A DNA stretch of 64,000 nucleotides from an uncultured Duncaniella sp. (GTDB lineage: Bacteria; Bacteroidota; Bacteroidia; Bacteroidales; Muribaculaceae): NCBI GenBank assembly GCA_910577255.1, contig CAJTMH010000001.1, positions 124,001-188,000 of the forward strand, given 5' to 3'. The notes below the pieces were generated by a model. It was not told where the DNA came from, made no database searches, and was given only the letters and a program-made list of their open reading frames with translations. Position 1 is the stretch's first letter; the number at the start of each line of letters is the position of its first letter. Of this stretch, positions 49,911-58,479 are shown piece after piece. The position numbers and the translations under genes were made by a program.

Positions 49911-51155
49911 ATGGCTAAAGTGAAACCATTTAAGGGTGTGCGTCCCCCGCGCCATCTTGTGACTGAGGTCGCCTCGCGTCCCTACGACGTGCTCAACTCC
50001 GAGGAAGCCCGCAAGGAGTCCGAAGGTAACCCCAAGTCGCTCTACCATATCATAAAGCCTGAGATTGACTTCGAGCCCGGCACCGACGAGCATGACCCCA
50101 AAGTCTATGACAAGGCTGTGGAGAACTTCAACGCCTTCCAGCAGAACGGTTGGCTGGTGCAGGACGACAAGGACCACTATTATATCTATGCGCAGACCAT
50201 GAACGGCCGCACGCAGTACGGCATAGTTGTCGCAGCAAACGTTGACGACTACATGGAAGGCCGCATCAAGAAGCATGAGCTTACTCGTCGGGACAAGGAA
50301 GAGGACCGCATGAAGCATGTGCGTGTCAACAACGCTAATATCGAGCCGGTATTCTTTGCATTCCCCGACAATGAAGTGCTTCAGGCTGTCATCGACGAAG
50401 TGACTGCCGGAGAGCCCGAATATGATTTCACTGCCCCCGATGGTTTTGGTCACCATTTCTGGGTGATTGACAATCCTGCCACTATCGCCAAGGTCACCGA
50501 AGAGTTTGCCAAAATCCCTTATCTATACATAGCCGACGGACACCATCGTTCTGCTGCAGCTGCGCTGGTTGGACATGAAAAGGCTGTCAATAACCCCGCT
50601 CACCATGGTGCAGAGGAGTACAATTATTTCCTCGCCGTGGCTTTCCCGGCCTCGCATCTCAACATCATCGACTACAACCGAGTGGTTAAGGATCTCAACG
50701 GTCTCACTCCTGAGGAGTTCCTGGCTCGAATTGCCGACAACTTCATAGTTGAGGAGAAAGGCGTGGAGGAATACCGTCCTACAGCCCTCCACAACTTCTC
50801 TCTTTATCTTGGAGGTAAATGGTACTCCCTCACAGCAAAGCCGGGTACCTATAATGACGATGACCCCATCGGTGTGCTTGATGTCACTATCTCCAGCGAC
50901 CTTATCCTCCGCGATATCCTCGGCATAACCGACCTCCGAAGCGACAAGCGCATTGATTTCGTCGGCGGCATCCGCGGTCTGGGCGAACTTAAACGTCGTG
51001 TCGATTCCGGTGAGATGGCCATGGCTCTCGCTCTTTACCCTGTCTCGATGAAGCAGCTGATGGATATTGCCGATTCCGGTAACATAATGCCGCCCAAGAC
51101 AACATGGTTTGAACCTAAGTTGCGCTCGGGTCTCGTGATCCATAAATTGGATTAA
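49911..51155 (+). CDS. DUF1015-family protein
   Basis: 414 residues of the DUF1015 family (probable HTH-containing in older labels; function not established). Characteristic start KVKPFKGVRPPRHLVTEVAS, then RPYDVLNSEEARKESEGNP, YIADGHHRSAAAA and DVTISSDLILRDILGIT. The DGHHR motif suggests a metal or phosphate site. Often found in operons with serine/phosphoglycerate metabolism genes in other Bacteroidetes, but here it follows purA. Terminated by the hairpin at 51240-51272. Confidence 0.9.
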   Translation: MAKVKPFKGVRPPRHLVTEVASRPYDVLNSEEARKESEGNPKSLYHIIKPEIDFEPGTDEHDPKVYDKAVENFNAFQQNGWLVQDDKDHYYIYAQTMNGRTQYGIVVAANVDDYMEGRIKKHELTRRDKEEDRMKHVRVNNANIEPVFFAFPDNEVLQAVIDEVTAGEPEYDFTAPDGFGHHFWVIDNPATIAKVTEEFAKIPYLYIADGHHRSAAAALVGHEKAVNNPAHHGAEEYNYFLAVAFPASHLNIIDYNRVVKDLNGLTPEEFLARIADNFIVEEKGVEEYRPTALHNFSLYLGGKWYSLTAKPGTYNDDDPIGVLDVTISSDLILRDILGITDLRSDKRIDFVGGIRGLGELKRRVDSGEMAMALALYPVSMKQLMDIADSGNIMPPKTTWFEPKLRSGLVIHKLD

Positions 51156-51239
51156 CCTCTGCATAGCTAAATAATTCTCTTACGTACTTGAACTTAAAAC
51201 GATTCTTTTGATTATCGACAAGTCGTGAGCTTCAAAATA

Positions 51240-51272
51240 AACCGGGTCGCCCAATCTCTGGGCGACCCGGTT
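51240..51272. terminator. terminator between DUF1015 and NlpC genes
   Basis: A 14-bp perfect stem (51240-51253 with 51259-51272) with loop ATCTC, followed by TTGT; it serves both convergent genes. Confidence 0.85.
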
Positions 51273-51317
51273 TTGTCTGCTATGTCTGCTTGGTTATTCT
51301 GAAATATTTCTGTCAGT

Positions 51318-51950
51318 TTATGCTTTGGTTGAACCGATAATTCGTTTTGCGCCTATGAAATGGCGTGAGTAATACCCATTGTCGGGAAACTTCTGATATG
51401 TCACACCGTGCTTCGTGGAGGCGTGGATGAATGTGCATGAGCCGTCATCCTTCACATCTACCACCATTGCCACGTGGCCTACTTTTCCGCGTCCGCTTGA
51501 GCGACTTGAGAAAAACAGTAAGTCGCCGGGCTGGAGGTCGCTCTTGTTCACCTTTTCACCCTGGGTGTATTGGGCGCGGGATGTGCGGCTCAGATTAAAA
51601 CCGAATTTTTTGAACACATACCCGATGAAGCCTGAGCAGTCAAATGCCTTAGGCCCTGAGGCGCCGAGTCGATAGCGGGTGCCAAGATACTTGGCTGCAT
51701 AGTCGGTCATCTCGCCGATGAGCTGCATGTCGTCTGAGCTATCCTCCTCTTCAAACTGAGCGAAAGGGGAGTTCTCGCGTACTGATTCGTATGCGCGTTC
51801 GATAAGTCCGTTGGCCACATCGATGGTTGAGATGGCGTGAGAGGCAGGGAGTGGATAAGGGGTTGGATTGGTCTGTTCCGCAGCCATTGAACTGATCCCC
51901 AATACTGCTGCGAACACAGATGTGATTATTGACTTATAATATGTTTTCAT
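51318..51950 (-). CDS. secreted NlpC/P60 cell-wall peptidase
   Basis: 210 residues with a signal peptide (about 1-23, ending SSMAAEQ). The NlpC/P60 domain (about 85-205) has the catalytic Cys in KAFDCSGFIGYVF, His in GKVGHVAMVVDV and a second polar residue near FIHASTKHGV. Upstream is a Ser/Asp-rich linker (EEEDSSDDMQ). It cleaves peptide crosslinks in peptidoglycan, periplasmic. The -7 box at 52010-52017 gives a leader of about 53 nt. Confidence 0.92.
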   Translation of the reverse strand: MKTYYKSIITSVFAAVLGISSMAAEQTNPTPYPLPASHAISTIDVANGLIERAYESVRENSPFAQFEEEDSSDDMQLIGEMTDYAAKYLGTRYRLGASGPKAFDCSGFIGYVFKKFGFNLSRTSRAQYTQGEKVNKSDLQPGDLLFFSSRSSGRGKVGHVAMVVDVKDDGSCTFIHASTKHGVTYQKFPDNGYYSRHFIGAKRIIGSTKA

Positions 51951-52009
51951 TGTTGATGATTCTTAAATTGCAAGAGTGATTATGATGTCGTGATTATCAT
52001 TTCACATTG

Positions 52010-52017
52010 CAAAATTA
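52010..52017 (-). promoter_or_regulatory. -7 box of the NlpC/P60 gene
   Basis: Minus-strand TAATTTTG, start near 52003. Confidence 0.55.
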
Positions 52018-52591
52018 CGAAAAAATGACGGTTTGGCCAACTTGCAATCTCTTGTGGATGCGCTGATTACGTTAAATGTAACATTCCGAAAGAGAATGTA
52101 ACATAAATTTGCACCAATTCGGTGAATGTTAAAATATCAAGCGATATAAGCCCATGTGATTACAATATTTTGCATATTTTAACTGTTGAATTGCGCGTTT
52201 AGGAAGCCTTTGTGCAAGAGGAATGTAAAAATACGCAGTTGTGTAATTAACTATTGTTAAAATATTATAGCATGGTTGTATAGTTAAGTAGCTTGATATT
52301 AGATTTATATGATTTTTGACTGGGATTTTATGGAAACAATATTTTACATATTTTAATGTAAAAATAGCGACTTTTAACCATCTGTTTTTCATTCGTGTCA
52401 CTGATTCTCACAAGCCCTATACTGTATGTTCCTTTAGTTTCACCTCGGTTCCAGCCCTGTTAAATGTTTTTCACATTATTATTATTGAAGAGTTCCTAAA
52501 TTGGCTACTTGCCCCTATTGATATTCTCGGAAAAATTTGCGAACTTTGCAGGGTAAATTTTCCAACAGAACAACATTCAATTCTAAGATAA
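52018..52591. repeat. AT-rich gap with a 21-bp direct repeat
   Basis: No gene seen. ACAATATTTTgCATATTTTAA at 52162-52182 recurs at 52336-52356 with one substitution (20/21), 174 bp apart. GAACTTTGC near 52540-52549 is a weak -7 box for the downstream phosphofructokinase. The region is very AT-rich but has no DnaA boxes. Confidence 0.5.
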
Positions 52592-54247
52592 ATGAAAAAA
52601 AGTGCGTTGCAAAAAGCCCGCGCGGCTTATCGTCCTCAACTTCCCATCGTGCTTACTGGTGGTGTTAAAGTAGTTGAAGGCCAGCCCACTCAGTCGGCTG
52701 CTGATCAAGAAGAGATCAAGAAACTGTTCCCTAACACCTACGGTCTTCCCGAACTCCGTTTTGAAAAGGCTCCCGAGAATGAATCTCGCGAACCTATCAA
52801 TGTCGGCGTCATCCTCTCTGGCGGGCAGGCTCCCGGCGGCCATAACGTGATCAGCGGTCTTTTCGACGGTATCAAGAAAATCAACAAGAACAGTCGCCTC
52901 TATGGCTTCCTCATGGGCCCCGGCGGTCTTGTGGATCATCGTTACAAAGAACTCACTGCCGATATCATCGATGAATACCGCAACACCGGCGGCTTCGACA
53001 TCATCGGCTCGGGCCGTACAAAACTCGAAACCAAAGAGCAGTTTGACAAAGGCCTCGAAATTCTCCGCGAACTCAACATCAAGGCTGTTGTGATCATCGG
53101 TGGTGATGACTCTAACACTAATGCTGCAATCCTTGCTGAATATTACAAGGAAATTGGCGCAGGTGTGCAGGTTATCGGTGTGCCTAAGACTATCGACGGT
53201 GACCTTAAGAACGACGTGATTGAGACCTCGTTCGGTTTCGACACTGCTACAAAAGTATATTCAGAGGTTATCGGCAACATTCAGCGTGACTGCAACTCTG
53301 CCAAGAAATACTGGCACTTCATCAAGCTCATGGGCCGTTCAGCTTCACACATCGCTCTTGAATGCGCTCTCCAGTGCCAGCCCAATGTCTGCATCATCTC
53401 TGAAGAGGTTGAGGCTAAGAACATGACACTCCGTCAGGTTGTCGATCAGATCGCCGACGCTGTTGTGGCTCGTGCTGCCAACGGTGACAACTATGGTGTT
53501 GTCCTCATCCCCGAAGGTCTCATCGAGTTCATCCCGGCTGTTAAGGCTCTTATCGCCGAGCTCAATGACCTCCTTGCTGCCAAGGCCGAGGAATTTGCAG
53601 CTGTTGATGCAGAGGCTCAGCGCCAGTGGGTGATTTCTCACCTCAGTGAAGAGAATGCCAAGACCTACGAGTCACTCCCTGCAGGTGTGGCACGTCAGCT
53701 CACTCTTGACCGTGACCCCCACGGCAACGTTCAGGTGTCACTTATCGAGACTGAAAAACTCCTTTCCGAGATGGTAGGAAAGCGTCTTGAAGAGCTCGCA
53801 GCCGAAGGCAAGTACAAAGGCAAATACGCTACTATGCACCACTTCTTCGGTTACGAAGGCCGTTGCGCCGATCCCTCTAACTTCGACGCTAACTATTGCT
53901 ATGGCCTCGGTTACACAGCTGCCAATCTTATCGCTTCAGGTGTTACAGGCTATATGTCAAGTCTCCGCAACCTCACCTTCGCACCTGTCAACTGGATTGC
54001 CGGTGGTATCCCCATCACTATGATGATGAACATGGAACGTCGTCACGGTGAAATGAAGCCAGTGATCCAAAAGGCCCTTGTGAAGCTCGATGGCGCCCCC
54101 TTCCTCAAATTCGCAAAGCAGCGCGACGATTGGAAGTATAACACTTGCTACACTTATCCCGGTCCTATCCAGTACTTCGGTCCTGCTGAGGTGTGCGATC
54201 AGCCCGCTCTGACACTCGTTTACGAGCAGGAACGTCGTAAGTACTAA
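52592..54247 (+). CDS. pfp: pyrophosphate--fructose-6-phosphate 1-phosphotransferase
   Basis: 551 residues, the long (plant-like beta) PPi-PFK form. GVILSGGQAPGGHNV is the phosphate-binding start; VIIGGDDSNTNAAIL has the GGDD motif associated with pyrophosphate rather than ATP; PKTIDGDLKN carries the catalytic Asp region. The enzyme reversibly phosphorylates fructose 6-phosphate with PPi, common in anaerobic Bacteroidales. Strong intrinsic terminator follows. Confidence 0.95.
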   Translation: MKKSALQKARAAYRPQLPIVLTGGVKVVEGQPTQSAADQEEIKKLFPNTYGLPELRFEKAPENESREPINVGVILSGGQAPGGHNVISGLFDGIKKINKNSRLYGFLMGPGGLVDHRYKELTADIIDEYRNTGGFDIIGSGRTKLETKEQFDKGLEILRELNIKAVVIIGGDDSNTNAAILAEYYKEIGAGVQVIGVPKTIDGDLKNDVIETSFGFDTATKVYSEVIGNIQRDCNSAKKYWHFIKLMGRSASHIALECALQCQPNVCIISEEVEAKNMTLRQVVDQIADAVVARAANGDNYGVVLIPEGLIEFIPAVKALIAELNDLLAAKAEEFAAVDAEAQRQWVISHLSEENAKTYESLPAGVARQLTLDRDPHGNVQVSLIETEKLLSEMVGKRLEELAAEGKYKGKYATMHHFFGYEGRCADPSNFDANYCYGLGYTAANLIASGVTGYMSSLRNLTFAPVNWIAGGIPITMMMNMERRHGEMKPVIQKALVKLDGAPFLKFAKQRDDWKYNTCYTYPGPIQYFGPAEVCDQPALTLVYEQERRKY

Positions 54248-54256
54248 AAGATATTT

Positions 54257-54901
54257 TCATCCTTTTTTACAGCTTGCTCGAGCTCCGGATGTGGTAATGT
54301 CGCCACATCCGGAGCTCTTTTTTTTGTCCTGAAGAGTTTCCCTCGGCTCATTATGTATCAGATTTTGGGCGGCGGGAGTGGGGGCTTTCGGTTTGGACAG
54401 TGTTTGTGGGGCAGTGTTTGTTGTGGTGTGCTGATGAGTGGGTGGGTTGGGCGGCAGGGCGTGGCCTGTGTGTTGGCTCTTGTCTGAAGTCTGCGTAGTT
54501 TCGGCTTCTTCTGTATTGGTGGTCGCTGGTATGGCCACATTCCCGGTGGGCGGTTTTTCAGTTTCCTGCATTCTGGCTTTGGCTTCACGTCTGAGTTTGG
54601 GGCGGGTACGTGCGCGGCTCGACCGTGCGATGGCGCGGTCAATTTCCGGTCGTAACAGCTCGAAAATCATAGCTGTCTGAGGGTCTTTGAAGGCTGAGGG
54701 GATAGTACGGTCCTCGAGATACTCGTCGAGCATCTTCAGGGCGCGGTTTATTGGCCATGGGAAAGGGGAGACTGATATGCAGCCCATTCTTATGCGCCTT
54801 GTCAGGTCGTCATATACCTTTTCCGATATAGGTTTGCGGCGTTCCTGGAGTCTTGCTGACTTGCGTCGCCGTTGTGTGCGTTTGGTGGGTGGCGTGCTCA
54901 T
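54257..54901 (-). CDS. hypothetical protein, conserved-looking N-terminal half with Pro/Thr-rich tail
   Basis: 214 residues. The N-terminal half (about 25-115) looks like a real fold: SEKVYDDLTRRIRMGCIS, PWPINRALKMLDEYLEDR, TAMIFELLRPEIDRAI, then a basic helix. The C-terminal half is low-complexity Pro/Thr/Gln/Lys, and its last codons run into the pfp terminator hairpin, so the true end of the functional part is unclear. A -7 box at 54924-54931 gives a 16-nt leader. No named family recognised. Confidence 0.6.
   Translation of the reverse strand: MSTPPTKRTQRRRKSARLQERRKPISEKVYDDLTRRIRMGCISVSPFPWPINRALKMLDEYLEDRTIPSAFKDPQTAMIFELLRPEIDRAIARSSRARTRPKLRREAKARMQETEKPPTGNVAIPATTNTEEAETTQTSDKSQHTGHALPPNPPTHQHTTTNTAPQTLSKPKAPTPAAQNLIHNEPRETLQDKKKSSGCGDITTSGARASCKKG
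54280..54317 (+). terminator. terminator of pfp
   Basis: A 15-bp perfect stem (54280-54294 with 54303-54317), loop TAATGTCG, then eight or more Ts. Confidence 0.9.
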
Positions 54902-54923
54902 GATTAATTTGTCTATTTTCCGG

Positions 54924-54931
54924 CAAAGTTA
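54924..54931 (-). promoter_or_regulatory. -7 box of the 214-residue gene
   Basis: Minus-strand TAACTTTG, start near 54917. Confidence 0.55.
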
Positions 54932-54933
54932 CA

Positions 54934-55230
54934 TCATGCCAAGCCCCGAAAAGGTGCGATAATGTCGCGTAGGGATACAAAAACCACGCCAGAGGAAGAT
55001 GATGAAACTCCGAATGACAGGATTTGAGTGCTCGCCGACCTTTGTAATCCTCCGGGCGTAAAAGCCACCCTCTTACGAGGGTCGAGGCCCGCCATTGGGC
55101 GACTAAGCTTGTCTCGGTATTTCATATAAAATTGATGAGTTTCCCAATCGTTCTCTGGTGTGGTGAATTCTTCAATTTTCCGTGGCATCAGGTGTGCTGT
55201 GGTTTGCTTTGATTGATGCCTCGGCGCCAC
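54934..55230 (-). other. uncertain short ORF or structured transcript with own promoter
   Basis: A minus-strand ORF of 98 codons (an ATG at 55188 gives 84) with modest protein character at its start (PRKIEEFTTPENDWETHQFY) but a Ser/Val-rich end. A -7 box (55257-55264) precedes it. Within it lies a minus-strand hairpin ACCCTC-GTAA-GAGGGT (55067-55082), closed by a GNRA-type loop and flanked by GGGC/GCCC, more like an RNA element than coding sequence. It may be a small gene, a decaying gene or an RNA; I cannot decide. Confidence 0.3.
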
Positions 55231-55256
55231 TCTCTTGTGGCTTTATTTCTATAACA

Positions 55257-55264
55257 CAAAATTA
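55257..55264 (-). promoter_or_regulatory. -7 box before the uncertain short ORF
   Basis: Minus-strand TAATTTTG, start near 55249, 19 nt before ATG 55230. Confidence 0.5.
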
Positions 55265-55378
55265 CACCATTTCGTTTGAATATCCAAAACGTTTTGCCAC
55301 TTTTTCATCCTTTTCTTTGTCGTTTTTGCATGTGGACATCGGTAAATGTTAAAATTTAGTTAAAACCTTATTTGGGGC

Positions 55379-55409
55379 TTGTGGTATTGGATTTTTACAC
55401 GTAACTTTG
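55379..55409 (+). promoter_or_regulatory. promoter of tRNA-Glu
   Basis: TTG at 55379-55381 and TAACTTTG at 55402-55409 with a 20-bp spacer; start near 55416, about 34 nt before the mature tRNA. Confidence 0.65.
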
Positions 55410-55449
55410 CAACGCAATTAAGGGAAAGCGTCCCTGATATGTAGCGAAT

Positions 55450-55522
55450 GGCGATTTAGTGTAGTGGCCTAGCACGCCACCCTCTCACGGTGGAGACCTG
55501 GGTTCGATTCCCAGATTCGCTA
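55450..55522 (+). tRNA. tRNA-Glu (anticodon CTC)
   Basis: 73 nt: D-arm GTGT/GCAC, anticodon stem CCACC/GGTGG with loop CTCTCAC, T-arm CTGGG/CCCAG with loop TTCGATT, discriminator A, no encoded CCA. The acceptor GGCGATT pairs with ATTCGCT with a G1-U72 wobble and one U-U mismatch at position 6-67. The seven bases just upstream (AGCGAAT, 55443-55449) would pair perfectly with the 3' acceptor strand. Confidence 0.9.
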
Positions 55523-55526
55523 CAAC

Positions 55527-55558
55527 AAAAAAGGAATCCGATTATGGGTTCCTTTTTT
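55527..55558 (+). terminator. terminator of tRNA-Glu
   Basis: AAAAAAGGAA (55527-55536) pairs with TTCCTTTTTT (55549-55558), followed by GTTTTT. Confidence 0.8.
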
Positions 55559-55675
55559 GTTTTTCCACCTATTTTCCCTCTACTTGATTGTGCAACCGGC
55601 AAAACCATTCTTCACCAATATTTGTTAAATTTGAAATGATATGGATTAAGCAGATGGTAATTGTGGAAAAATTAT

Positions 55676-55683
55676 TACCTTTG
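55676..55683 (+). promoter_or_regulatory. possible -7 box of rsfS-ftsH
   Basis: TACCTTTG fits TAnnTTTG; start near 55690. A second candidate, TAAATTTG, lies at 55626-55633. The leader contains a small GGCTA/TAGCC hairpin near 55729-55743. Confidence 0.45.
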
Positions 55684-55786
55684 TGTCTTAATTTATCACA
55701 TTAATAATATATTATGGATTGCTCCGGGCTACCATGATAGCCTGGATGTAAGTACACCAAGTTTCAACTAAGTATTAGAAATATAC

Positions 55787-56149
55787 ATGACAGGAAACAA
55801 AACTGATTTGCTCCCCATGATTATTGAGGGGATTCGCGAGCGCAAAGGTCGCAATATCACAACGGTCGACATGAGTGACATCGATACGGCTGCAGCTGTC
55901 CGATTTGTGATATGTGAAGGCACATCTACGATGCATGTAGCCTCCGTGGCCGACAGTGTGAGAGACTATCTCCTTAAAGAAGCGCGCGTAAAGCCTTATA
56001 ATTATGACGGCTATGGCAATTCTGAATGGATTGTGATTGACTATGGCGACACGATGGTCCATGTGTTTCTCCCGCAGGCGCGTCAGCGCTATGACCTCGA
56101 AGGTCTGTGGAGCGATGCTGTGATTACCGAATATCCCGATGAAGATTGA
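55787..56149 (+). CDS. rsfS: ribosomal silencing factor RsfS
   Basis: 120 residues of the RsfS/Iojap family: ITTVDMSDIDTAAAVRFVIC and EGTSTMHVASVADSVRDYLL, then GYGNSEWIVIDYGDTMVHVF, the signature block. It binds ribosomal protein uL14 and blocks subunit joining when nutrients are scarce. It precedes ftsH by 93 bp on the same strand; rsfS-ftsH linkage is frequent in Bacteroidetes. Confidence 0.95.
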   Translation: MTGNKTDLLPMIIEGIRERKGRNITTVDMSDIDTAAAVRFVICEGTSTMHVASVADSVRDYLLKEARVKPYNYDGYGNSEWIVIDYGDTMVHVFLPQARQRYDLEGLWSDAVITEYPDED

Positions 56150-56242
56150 TGTCCGTCATGGTGCGATAATCACCTTTTCTAACATTATGTCTAACTGTGT
56201 GGCATTCTGCAGCCACATCCCCAACCAACGACTTATACAACA

Positions 56243-58378
56243 ATGGACACACCAACCCCTCCAACCAATCCAAAGCCCAAGAAGACAGGAGGCATAAAAT
56301 TCAGTATGTACTGGGCCTATGCCATCATCATTGTCTTTCTGCTTGGCATGCTCTATATTGATGACAATTCTCTCACCAAGGATGTCAGCTTCACTAAATT
56401 CAAGGAGTATGTCGAAGCCGGTGGCGTAAATAAAATCACCGTATTCACCAATTCCAACCGAGCCGAGGCGGTTCTTTCCGACTCTCTCGCGCAGAAAATT
56501 TTCCATGAGAGCCAGTATCAGTCAGGCAAGGGCACCGTGGCCAAGATTGTTACCGATATCCCTTCGGCCGATAAGCTGCAGGATCAGATTGACCTCTGGC
56601 ATCAGGAAGGAAAGTTCAATGGTGAGGTGAATTATGAGAAATCATCTGACTATTCAGCTATCATCTGGACATTCGGTCCTATCGCTCTCCTTGTGGCATT
56701 CTGGTTCTTCATGATGCGCCGCATGTCAGGGGCAGCCAATGGCGGTGGTCCCGGTGGAGTATTCAATGTCGGCAAATCAAAGGCCAAAGTCTTTGACAAA
56801 GGCGAGGGAGTCAATGTCACATTCAAGGATGTGGCCGGGCTTTCCGAGGCTAAGACCGAGATTCGTGAGATAGTGGAATTTCTCCGTAATCCCCAGCGTT
56901 ACACCGATCTGGGTGGTAAAATTCCAAAGGGCGCCCTTCTGGTTGGCCCTCCCGGAACCGGTAAGACACTTCTTGTCAAAGCTGTGGCAGGTGAGGCAAA
57001 TGTGCCATTCTTCTCAATGTCAGGTTCCGACTTCGTGGAGATGTTTGTCGGCGTGGGTGCTTCGCGTGTGCGCGACCTATTCCGTCAGGCCAAGGAGAAA
57101 GCCCCCTGTATTGTGTTTATCGACGAGATTGACGCCGTGGGCCGTGCTCGTGGCAAGAACCCCAATATGGGTGCGAATGATGAACGCGAGAACACCCTCA
57201 ACCAGCTCCTCACCGAGATGGACGGTTTCGGCACCAACAGTGGTGTCATCATTCTTGCCGCAACCAACCGTGCCGATATCCTTGACAAGGCCCTCATGCG
57301 TGCCGGTCGTTTTGACCGTCAGATCACCGTGGATCTTCCTGAACTCAAGGACAGAATAGAGATTTTCAATGTGCATCTGCGCCGCATAAAGACTGATGAA
57401 ACAGTCGATGTGGAGGTCATGGCTCGTCAGACCGCCGGTTTCTCCGGTGCCGATATCGCCAACGTGTGCAATGAGGCTGCGTTGATTGCCGCCCGTAACA
57501 ATAAGAAGAGTGTCGACCGCGACAGTTTCATGGCTGCAATAGACCGTATAATCTGCGGCCTTGAACACAGCTCCAAGATAATCTCCTCCGAGGAGAAGAA
57601 GGCCATAGCTATCCATGAGGCCGGACACGCCACGGTGTCATGGTTCCTGGAATATTCCAATGAGATGGTCAAGGTTTCCATCGTGCCTCGAGGCATGGCG
57701 CTAGGAGCTGCATGGTATATGCCTGAGGAACGTCAGATTACACCCCTCCAGGCGCTTCTTGACCAGATGTGTATGACTCTTGGCGGACGTGCTGCCGAAG
57801 AGCTTACCCTGGGCCAGGTATCCACAGGTGCGCTCAATGACCTTGAAAAAGTAACCAAAATGGCCTATGCCATAGTGGTTTACTACGGTATGAGTGATAA
57901 GATTCCCAACGTATGTTACTACGATTCCACCGGAAATAGCTATGGCTTCTCCAAACCTTATGGTGGAGAACGTGCCAAGCAGATTGACGATGAGGTGTCG
58001 CGTATAATCAATGAGCAGTATGAGCGTGCCAAGGAGATACTCCGTACACATAAGGATGGTCACGCCAAGCTCGCTGAGACGCTACTCACGAAGGAGGTAA
58101 TGTACTCGGAGGATCTTGTGGCCATTTTCGGCAAGCGTCAATGGAAGTCTCGTACTGAAGAGATTATGCAGCTCCAGGCCGAGCGTGATGCCAAGCGTCT
58201 CGCTGAAAATGGAGGCACAGCTTCTGATGCCGACGGTAATCATATCGAGAACAAGAATCAGAATAAGGATGTGGAAGATGTCGAAGCCACCCCTGCCGAT
58301 GCCTCCTCTCAGTCACCCTCGCAGCCGACACCACCTCCCTTTGTCCCGAAAGACAATGGTGATGCGCCTAAAGCATGA
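56243..58378 (+). CDS. ftsH: ATP-dependent zinc metalloprotease FtsH
   Basis: 711 residues. Two transmembrane helices (about 15-36 and 135-157) flank a periplasmic domain; the AAA+ part has Walker A GPPGTGKTLLVKA, Walker B FIDEIDAVGRARG and the second region of homology around DKALMRAGRFDRQ; the protease has the zinc motif HEAGH. The end (about 665-711) is a low-complexity Asp/Asn/Pro tail, longer than in E. coli FtsH. It degrades membrane and short-lived cytosolic proteins as a hexamer in the inner membrane. Confidence 0.97.
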   Translation: MDTPTPPTNPKPKKTGGIKFSMYWAYAIIIVFLLGMLYIDDNSLTKDVSFTKFKEYVEAGGVNKITVFTNSNRAEAVLSDSLAQKIFHESQYQSGKGTVAKIVTDIPSADKLQDQIDLWHQEGKFNGEVNYEKSSDYSAIIWTFGPIALLVAFWFFMMRRMSGAANGGGPGGVFNVGKSKAKVFDKGEGVNVTFKDVAGLSEAKTEIREIVEFLRNPQRYTDLGGKIPKGALLVGPPGTGKTLLVKAVAGEANVPFFSMSGSDFVEMFVGVGASRVRDLFRQAKEKAPCIVFIDEIDAVGRARGKNPNMGANDERENTLNQLLTEMDGFGTNSGVIILAATNRADILDKALMRAGRFDRQITVDLPELKDRIEIFNVHLRRIKTDETVDVEVMARQTAGFSGADIANVCNEAALIAARNNKKSVDRDSFMAAIDRIICGLEHSSKIISSEEKKAIAIHEAGHATVSWFLEYSNEMVKVSIVPRGMALGAAWYMPEERQITPLQALLDQMCMTLGGRAAEELTLGQVSTGALNDLEKVTKMAYAIVVYYGMSDKIPNVCYYDSTGNSYGFSKPYGGERAKQIDDEVSRIINEQYERAKEILRTHKDGHAKLAETLLTKEVMYSEDLVAIFGKRQWKSRTEEIMQLQAERDAKRLAENGGTASDADGNHIENKNQNKDVEDVEATPADASSQSPSQPTPPPFVPKDNGDAPKA

Positions 58379-58404
58379 CATAACCTGAGGTTCTGACCTG
58401 AACA

Positions 58405-58459
58405 AAACATCACGTCCTCACCACCATATAAGTAAGTCGGTGGTGAGGACGTGATGTTT
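58405..58459. terminator. bidirectional terminator between ftsH and folC
   Basis: A 21-bp perfect stem (58405-58425 with 58439-58459) with a 13-nt loop and T/A-rich flanks, between convergent genes. Confidence 0.9.
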
Positions 58460-58479
58460 ATATATAATGTATATATGAC

